Source: Mimachlamys varia
Lineage: Eukaryota; Mollusca; Bivalvia; Pectinida; Pectinidae
DNA length: 64,000 nucleotides
Reading direction: 5' to 3'
NCBI GenBank assembly: GCA_947623455.1
Contig: OX392530.1
Span: 4,191,501-4,255,500 of the forward strand
A model generated the notes under the pieces. The model worked only from the letters and a program-made list of their open reading frames with translations. It was not told the DNA's origin and made no database searches. Below are positions 38,066-64,000 of the stretch, one piece after another; position 1 is the stretch's first letter, and each line of letters opens with the position of its first letter. Position numbers and translations under genes: made by a program.

Positions 38066-38690
38066 CAACGTCATAGCATCAACTGGTCAGAAATGTTCAG
38101 TACTTCATCCACGTCATAGCATCAACTGGTCAGAAATGCTCAGTACTTCATCCACGTCATAGCATCAACTGGTCAGAAATGCTCAGTACTTCATCTATGT
38201 CATAGCATCAACTGGTCAGAAATGCTCAGTACTTCATCCACGTCATAGCATCAACTGGTCAGAAATGCTCAGTACTTCATCCACGTCATAGCATCAACTG
38301 GTCAGAAATGTTCAGTACTTCATCCACGTCATAACTTCAACTGGTCAGAAATGCTCAGTACTCCATCCACGTCATAGCATCAACTGGTCAGAAATGCTCA
38401 GTACTTCATCCACGTCATAGCATCAACTGGTCAGAAATGCTCAGTACTTCATCCACGTCATAACTTCAACTGGTCAGAAATGCTCAGTACTTCATCCACG
38501 TCATAGCATCAACTGGTCAGAAATGCTCAGTACTTCATCCACGTCATAGCATCAACTGGTCAGAAATGCTCAGTACTTCATCTATGTCATAGCATCAACT
38601 GGTCAGAAATGCTCAGTACTCCATCCACGTCATAGCATCAACTGGTCAGAAATGCTCAGTACTTTATCCACAACATCTTATGATCAGTTG
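38066..38690 (+). repeat. 43-bp tandem array, about 14 copies, in the CC2D1 3' region
   Basis: The unit is CATCAACTGGTCAGAAATGC followed by TCAGTACTTCATCCACGTCA and TAG. It starts about 110 bases after the CC2D1 stop, so it is probably 3' UTR. Copies are nearly identical, which suggests recent expansion or homogenisation. Most copies carry CCACGTCA. Confidence 0.9.
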
Positions 38691-40423
38691 GTCAGAAAAG
38701 CTTAAAGCGTCACCTACAACTTCTGAGTATGAGCTGATCAGAAATGTCTGGTGCACCATCTACAACTACTTCTGAGGATGAGCTGATCGTAAATGCTTAC
38801 AGTCTCTTGAAATGCTAATTGTTGTTACCTCTGAGTCTAAATACACTGTACAACATTGATTATGTTACTTACATGTTATGTGAAATTTTGAAAGAAAAAT
38901 GGAACAAGTTTCTGTGACTGAATAATTATAAGTTCGAGCATTTTGAATATGATATGCATCATTGTCTATTTGTGGGCATTATTTGATAGATCAGCTTGTA
39001 CATGTAAAAGGTGAAGTATGATAGTTAGATCAAACTCATAAAATGAAAACCAGTTTGAAAGTAGCAAATATTTGATTTTCATTGTAATGTACTGCAGCTT
39101 ATTACAATTTCTATACACTCAAGGGTGATCAAATGTAAAAGTTTCATCCAGAGGCCTGTAATTAACTCAGAAACGCCTGAAACTTCATTATGGACTACTG
39201 TACAGTGAATTCCAAACTTGAAATTGGAGGAGTTGAAATGAGTTTGCAGGGGTGATTGAGTAAAACCAGTTCTGAATATACATGATATAGTGTACTGTGA
39301 TCTGTAATCTTACTGCTATTGAGGTATATGTTGTTGCATGATTTTAAGTAAAATATGTGATAATTGTAGATCAATTAAAACTTAATATGTTATTTTATAT
39401 AGGAGTGACTGAGGTTAAGTTGTGACCAGGTGATGAGTCAACGTGATATTTTCTGTTTATTACCAATGAAAACTGAATCAGATGTATATTGTAAAGCTTT
39501 CGTGAATATTTTACTATGAACACTTCTACAACTAAATGCTGATCATTTGATGTATTTATTTAAGTCATCTGAGTGACCAATTTTTAAAGGAGAGCTTGCG
39601 TATCTGGTTGTGATCATATTTTGATCTTAATGATTGTGTACATTAGAATATTGTGCCTGACGTCATTAAATATCTCAGAAATTCTCCTAGTTTCTGTTCT
39701 TTTTTTGTATTTCTGTCCAAATTCTGTACAGCTCATTAGTTTCCATGTACATACTGAAATCAGGCTGTCTTGTCAATCTGTCCGTCAGTAGGTCTGTGCA
39801 GGATCTTGTCCAGACAACTCCCCGACAGTTTTCATCTAAATCCTTTTCAAACTGGACTGACATAGTCTTAAGTCACACTGAAGTTGTGCACTTGTGCTTG
39901 TTTTCAAATTCAACCCTTTTTAAGGGAGTTATAAACCTTTGTGTGAATACTTTTTTGGAAATACTTGAAAGATCTGTGTGTTATATGTAGTTGTGTACCA
40001 GGATTTTAATTTCAGATTTCAACCCTTTCTTATGGAGTTATTTATGCATATGGCCGTAATGCAAAAGTGCCAGATATATCTCTCAAAGTTCCCATTTTAG
40101 TAAATTGAACCAAAAGTCAAGGTCACAAAACGCATCTGTTGGGGGTATATGTATAAGTTATCGTATGGACATGTCCGTAAACCCAAGTGTCCAGCTGGGC
40201 AGATTTTGCCATTACTTCAGTAGAATCTAACATACAGTATCTTACACCTTCTCTTATCAAAAGGGTTAGCTTCCCCCTAACTCCGCCAAAAATTTTAACT
40301 ATGTCTTGAATTATTTGTTCTCTTCTTTTTCTGGCTCAACTTTAATTTAGCATTTATAAATCTTCTTTTTGCAAAGGAAACCATGCCTTGTGGGCTTTTT
40401 ATGAAAATTCAGAAAGATGGAAT

Positions 40424-40479
40424 AACCTGCATTACAAGCCATTACACTGTTTACAGTGTAATGGCTTGTAATGCAGGTT
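40424..40479. repeat. Perfect 56-bp palindrome
   Basis: Two 26-bp arms, AACCTGCATTACAAGCCATT plus ACACTG and its exact inverse, flank a 4-base loop TTTA. No mismatches were seen. It would form a strong hairpin in RNA or a cruciform in DNA. Confidence 0.9.
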
Positions 40480-42591
40480 CTGTAGCAAACTACAAGTCAA
40501 TAATAAATGGTTCCTGGAATCTGGATACAATTACAGATATATGTCATATGTTACTGAATCACAACATCACTGAGATAGATATCGGAGCAGAACATCACTT
40601 TGACATCAGAAAAACAAGACCACTATCAGTAAAAACATAAGATTTTTATTATCTATTAAGCAGTATTACAATTTTATTGTAATTTTTTTCCAACACAGCT
40701 TAAACAATGCTTAATGCGTCTCATTATGAACAGCTAGGAAAATTAGGGATTCAACCTGCATGTACACATCGTCATTTAGTTGTTACATAAATACCTTAAA
40801 ATAATGCTTAGTGGGACTACAGAAAATACGTCAATTTGTATAATATGCAAATTGGTGGGAAAGTATGTTGGTCTATTTATTTGGTCATCTTGCAAACTTC
40901 CCTTAACAGGACAAAAAGACATGGTCCATTGTACAACAGCTGAACAGGGAACTTTGTACATGCATGCCTACAGTTAATGTATATTTAACATTATTCTGTG
41001 AAGGGAAAGCAAACAAAAGCTTTAAAAATCTTAACCAGCAATACATTGTATACCAGTACAGTACAGTATGTATACATTCTTTCTTGATTTTGATCAAGTT
41101 ACACTGTACTTTATACAGAACTGCAGGAGACATTGGCCAAAGCAGAGTTAAACTAATTGGAATTCCATTCAAGTTCAATGAGCTTGCATGATCAATTTTT
41201 TTAAATAAAATCTTTGATAAAAAGATGTTTTCACACTCTACTGGAGTAGTTTGTCTATACAAGCAGACATGGTAAAAAAACAGTAATACTTTTATTTTCA
41301 AAGTCAAATGGATATACAGTCCTTCAGGCAATATTAAAGAAACGTATTCTCAGAGATAACAGAAATTGAATTCACCTGCAGGCAGTAATGAGAACAGGAG
41401 CCTCGTATAAGGATTGAGCAGATTTCTTCCACCAGCATGAAATTGGAAACAATGCTATTCAAATCCATATAAACAATTTCTTCATAATAATCTGAATAAA
41501 GATATAATCTTATATCTCAAAATAATATACATGGAACAGCCTCATGCAATCAAATTCATTGCTTCTAATGGTTTTCTCATGTTATTAGAGGCAGAAGAAG
41601 CTTTGAAAAGACACTGATCCCATTGCATTAATAGCCCAATGAATGCTATTTCTTATGGAATTTGGCAATTAAAAATTCTCCTTTCTAATATGAAATATTA
41701 TTCCATATATATGAAGCCTGATGCTTGATTATAATTTATAACAGACAACAACTTGACATTTAGCATATGTGGTAATAGGACAATTGTATGCTGGTCTAAA
41801 AATTTGCCATAAATGATAATAATGAAAACAATATTGCACTTTGTGAATATATGACTAGTATCTAAAACATAAAAAAAGCTTTGACAAATATACACATCAA
41901 CACAAGAACACATAATTTGTCATTGATGACAAGAACACATACACATAGCAGCAGACAATGTAAAAACAATTTCTAAATGCAGCTGATGTTTAGTGAACAT
42001 GAATATTCAGATCAACACATTTAACATAACAGGGACTGGGTATCAATAAATATAAGTTATCAGTAACAAACAGATCCAGTTTCCGAGGAAGCTCCAACAT
42101 AATTAAGCTTGTACATACATGCATCACTATATACAGCGAGTTATTATGTTATTTATATCGGTCAAGCTAACCCTAGACATTTCTTTTTTGTTAACATCAA
42201 GGAAGATTGAACAATGTTGTCATAATAGATTAGTATCATATGAGCAATGAGAATTAAACTACACTATCCTCGCACCATTAGGATTTCACGTAACAGGTAA
42301 TCACAGATTTCTATTGACCTCCCTTGTTGAAGGAAGACTTCTGTTAAAAACACCAAAATGGACTTAAGTCTACAGATGCACAGATCTGTAACATCAATAT
42401 CCAAATAAGCATTCCACAATAAAGTAATCAGTCATTTGTATTTGGTGTAAGGGCGTCACGGGCACTCCGAGTACAGACCAACACCTAGATCTAGTAACAC
42501 TGGCTCAGGTATCCGTAGCTAGTCCTGGTGAAGAATGCCTGAACTGACACATGTTTAGTAATACTGGCTCCGGTACCAAGTCCTGAAGATG

Positions 42592-59957
<17,366 letters not shown>

Positions 59958-60274
59958 CTAAATGATCAATTAGATCACCCCCCTTGCTTTAGTTTATAGG
60001 TCAACTTTTCAGAACTCTACAAACTGTGGTCTGACAATACCTACAGCCAAGACTGATTAGATTGTTACCAAAGGTGGAAACTTTGAATAATTCAATTCAG
60101 CTAATATCAGAACAACAGATATTGACAGTATCATATAATCAGACTGTTGACCCCCCCCCCCCCCCCCCCCCAAATTAATATGTATTGTCCCCAATAACAT
60201 TTTCCTAGTACAGTATTCTTTATTATCCCCACACCAACCCCACCTCCCCATAGACAGTTTTTTGTTATACTACC

Positions 60275-60800
60275 GTTATCAGGTATCATATTACAATACA
60301 GTAACCCTACTAACCCCTCCAGCAACAGTTATCATATTATAGTACAGTAACTCCACTCCCACAAGTTTCATGTTTCAATACAGTAATTATACATAACCCC
60401 TCCAGCAACAGTTATCAGGTATCATATCACAATACAGTAACCCTACTAACCCCTCCAGCAACAGTTATCATATTATAGTACAGTAACTCCACTCCCACAA
60501 GTTTCATGTTTCAATACAGTAATTAAACATAACCCCTCCAGTGACAGTTTCATATTATTATATAGTAACCCTACGTACCCCTCCAATAACAGTACAATAT
60601 TACATACAATGTATTACGATACTGTAACAACACCCCCATCCACCATGACAGTTTCAAGTTTCATATTATTATACAGAAACTCTATGTACCCCTCCAATAA
60701 CAGTACAATAATACATACAATGTATTACGATACTGTAACAACACCCCCACCCCCATGACAGTTTCATGTTACAATCCAACAACCTCCCTGCTCCAGTGAC
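60275..60800. repeat. Compound tandem repeat
   Basis: Repeated blocks of ACCCCTCCAGCAACAGTTAT, TACAGTAACTCCACTCCCAC and CAATGTATTACGATACTGTA occur in two higher-order sets. These are a ~125-bp pair around 60310-60530 and a ~120-bp pair around 60585-60760. It is non-coding. Confidence 0.75.
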
Positions 60801-63367
60801 AGTATCATATAACAACAGAGTAATCCCCAACAGAATGTTATGCTAAAAGATATTAACACCCAACCCCTTCCTATATAACATAACTTAGCTGTGGTATTGT
60901 CAGCCCATCTTGATCCCCCAACTGAAGGATCAATTTTTTCATGCTTCTCACTCTTGAATGTCAAGGTCATTAGTTTTAGTTGTCATGGGAACATGCTGCA
61001 TTCTGGTACTACACTCAGGTGGTCTCTGCTTTGTATTGATCTCCATATATACATGCATGATTCTTGTGTATACAATGACAGTCTAGCTATACTCTAAACT
61101 TTTTTAATTTTTAGAAATTTCTTAAGTTACACTAATGAGTATACTTTAAAAGATTCTGTATAATTATATAATGTATGTGGTTGGATATAGGGTATAACAT
61201 ATCGTGCAGATTTGTATGAGAGTACTGATTTCTATATTATATAGTTTATGATCAAAAGATAAAAAATGTATGACTAAAATGATATAATAGGAACATGGTT
61301 ACAAAGATAAATCCAATAACTCAAATTTTGATTTCCTAAATGTTTTGAAAATTACATATTTGAATTTCTGTATGCTTCAGATAGCAATTTTGGAATTCAT
61401 AAAAATGTACAAATAATTAGATGATTATCATTAACAAGTCTTAAATAAATTACTTATTTCAATGTTTTTCCACTTTCAAGGGTAAAAACAGAAACATCTC
61501 AACCAAAGGGGTAAGGATATTAACTATATCTAGCCTAAGGCTTGATCAGTCTGGCAATATATTTGTTTATTTGAGTGGTTTTACATCCACTTAACTAGTA
61601 CCGTAGTTTTGTTATCCAGCAGAGGGCCAGACATTTAAGAATCTTAGAACTCCCCGGGTTGAGATTTTTCTGTCTTACTATTTAATGAGCCTTTTGGGGG
61701 TAATATTATTTATATCATACATACAAGTAGAAATTTCATGTAATGGGAATTTTAATTTCATGATTTCTAGCAGAGTTATTGGGAGTTATTGTCTATGATG
61801 TGGCATTATTGTAGTGTGGATGTGACATCATAAAACTGTTACGACACGCGAATCCCTCATCTTTGGCCGAGGGTATAATCACAATGATATGTTTATCTCT
61901 ATTTGGGAGAAAACTGTTACTAGCACGGTGTATCAACATGCACAGTTAATTATATAAGGTGCTGTTACTGAACTGTCAGGCTTCAGGGTTAAAATGTAAG
62001 CCCCACAACTACACATGTCATGCTTTCTGCACTAGATTATAAAGTTTACTGTTTTATATCTTATTTATATTAACCAATAGTAAAACAGAATGCGGAGGGA
62101 AGTTGCATTGAAAAAGTATTTCACATTTTCGTAAGTGAATACAATGTATATCAGTATAATATATGCTGGAGTGAAAAGGATGAATATATGTACTGGATTG
62201 AGTTTATAATACTGATGTACATGTTCACTATTATATTGCTGATGATGTGGAACTATTTGCATAATAAAAATCAACCAAGCCTTCCAAACTATCTGGGAAA
62301 TGTTTCATGGACTTAGATATAAGTGAATTGGATGAAATTTTGATGATGTAGCCGGGTAGGAGAAGCCACCGAAACCTAATGCAGGATTTCAAAACAAAAC
62401 CGGAAAGCTGGTGAATGAGGCAAACAGGAAGTCATTTCAACAGCCGCAAGTCACGCAAATCCTCTGACCAACCCGAGTGAGCAACAACCAACACACACCA
62501 CACATGACCGCATCAACGGCTAGGATGGTCAAGCTCTGATGATTACGATAGATTCTGTCCTACTAGGTAAAGCTCCGATAATTACGATAGATTCTGTCCT
62601 AGTAATTAAAGCTCCGACAGTCTCCTTACCTTATCTGTGTAAACACAGTTAATCCTGCCACGTCTAGTCTGAAGTAAGGTACAATTATATCAGATGTTTG
62701 TTTTATAACTGTACGTGCTGCTCATCGTAATAAAGTAACTAAACATATTAAATATATTATAAATACACTTTTTTTGTTTACATGTGATCATAAAAAATAT
62801 AAAATCCTTGTAAGAAAGTGTCTTACACTTGTACAACTTATACATGATGAATTTCAGTTCTCAAAGCTAAACTGATATTGGTGAACTAATATAAGCTGTG
62901 TTACTGTATAGGGTCTAATATCTTAGGTCCCCTGGAGTTTAATATCAATTACCATACACTATCAACCACTGCCTTGGAAGTAACTGAACAGGTAGCAAAG
63001 GGGCATTTTGATATAAGATCCAGCACTGAATATGACAGCTTTTAGTCCATAATAAATATTAATTTCAAATCAACCATCAATCTGCTCTCAAAGGTTATTG
63101 AAAAATGCAAACATGATGGGAACGAGTTAGTGGTAAGCTTGGAGGAGATGGGAAAGGAGAGATATGAGAACTAGAGACACCACTACCAATGATACAAAAA
63201 TATTACAACAATCATCACCAGCAATACTGAATCATGCCGTGAAGACAACAATAAAAGTATCTATCAAAATGTATGGATGACATGCATTTTGTAACTACCT
63301 AGAGTCTAAATTTGTTAATCTATAATTATTTAAAGTTTAATGTTTGTAAATTACTGTAAACATACTA

Positions 63368-63575
63368 AGGGCTATTCCAGTAAAATGTCTATCCCGACCC
63401 AGGACTACAGGTTTTGTTTAGGCCACTAACAGATTAAGTTCATTACTAATTAACATGATTGTAATAAAAGACAATATATAGGCTGGCAAGAAACCCATGC
63501 ATCCATGGACAGAAGTGATTTATTCTCAAGTCCAAGGATCAGGATTCGGAAGTTTTTTTTTACTGGAATAGCCCT
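63368..63575. mobile_element. MITE, AGGGCTATTCCAGTAAAA family, copy 2
   Basis: The ends AGGGCTATTCCAGTAAAA and TTTTACTGGAATAGCCCT are exact inverts, flanked by TA (63366-63367 and 63576-63577). It shares ends and interior with the element at 46908-47087. Confidence 0.85.
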
Positions 63576-64000
63576 TATTTTGATGCATTCAAATTTTACT
63601 GTTTTAAAAGATAAGCTCAATAATGCAGTTACTAGCACAATTAGAAAAGTTGTGAATAATATTACCACTGAAGTAGGCAGGTCTAATTTACTGTATATGG
63701 ATTTACTAAGTAGCTAACAATCTTATCAACATATTATGCCAGAAACTTTCAACTACATCATTACACTAATAACAGTTTGCAAACAAAAGTGTTATAAATT
63801 TTAAATTAATTTCAGTATCATGAAAATGATATTTTCTGTCTGATAAATTAATTGTAAGGACTACAAAATTTATCTATAGACATGCATAACACAACACTAA
63901 GCATGCTTTTTAGACATGTTTAAATGCCTGAAATGATAAAAACTTGTAATTGATTACAAAACAATATGACAAACAGGTGGTAGCAGTATATAAAACAGTT

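Larger units (their letters stand above)
37957..42591. other. Convergent 3' regions of CC2D1 (+) and DOCK (-)
   Basis: No coding exon is recognised. It holds the CC2D1 3' UTR (with the 43-bp array), the DOCK 3' UTR and intergenic DNA between them, including a perfect palindrome at 40424-40479. Poly(A) sites cannot be fixed: TTTATT (AATAAA on -) occurs near 41291 and ATTAAA on + near 39375. Transcripts from the two genes may overlap here. Confidence 0.55.
59958..64000. other. DOCK intron (5' part of the gene lies beyond the window)
   Basis: I find no further DOCK exon. The stretch holds a 21-base C run (60151-60171), a compound repeat at 60275-60800, a short two-copy repeat at 62535-62615 (GATTACGATAGATTCTGTCC) and a MITE at 63368-63575. 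The remainder is AT-rich without recognisable structure. Confidence 0.6.

Noticed and set aside
60057..60325. Gly-rich minus ORFs near the C run
   Set aside because: They arise from the 21-base C run and short repeats; no conserved sequence.

Overview
The window is animal nuclear DNA. It is AT-rich, genes are split into many short exons by GT-AG introns, and there are many small terminal-inverted-repeat elements and minisatellites. The dispersed repeats (for example the family near 26640 and 32400) resemble ones I associate with bivalve molluscs. A marine bivalve is my best guess; lophotrochozoan is safer.

Three protein genes can be read. (1) The last coding exon of a tartrate-resistant (purple) acid phosphatase, ACP5-like, on + at 639-887. 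(2) A complete CC2D1A/B gene (Lgd/Freud-1 family) on +, 6210-37956. I assembled it into 27 coding exons, with continuous phase and 954 codons plus stop: acidic N-terminus, four DM14 repeats, a C2 domain and a helical tail. (3) The 3' half of a DOCK6/7/8-class Rac/Cdc42 exchange factor on -, 59957 down to 42592. It has 19 exons and 840 codons plus stop, and covers the region before DHR-2, the whole DHR-2 domain and the C-terminus. Its 5' half lies beyond 64000. CC2D1 and DOCK converge tail to tail across about 4.6 kb.

The most striking feature is a class of minisatellites that each contain a splice site of the gene they sit in. Ten arrays repeat either the end of an exon plus its 5' splice site or a 3' splice site plus the start of its exon. 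Each expands only into the intron. Copy number runs from 2 (52682-52940) to about 44 (11515-13525). One DOCK exon (48684-48815) has its acceptor amplified about 14 times on one side and its donor about 24 times on the other. In CC2D1 the 45-bp acceptor array upstream of exon 6 keeps reading frame with that exon, so splicing to any of the last ~15 copies would add whole 15-residue blocks. One DOCK array amplifies a GC-type donor.

Other contents are several MITE-like families with paired copies in both genes, a piggyBac-like element with TTAA ends next to a DOCK exon, a decayed THAP fragment inside a TIR element, a tRNA-headed SINE, a 32-bp array of about 70 copies in a CC2D1 intron, a 43-bp array in the CC2D1 3' region, and a perfect 56-bp palindrome. 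From memory, human ACP5, DOCK6 and CC2D1A all lie on 19p13 and CC2D1B and DOCK7 on 1p31-32, so this neighbourhood may preserve ancient linkage.
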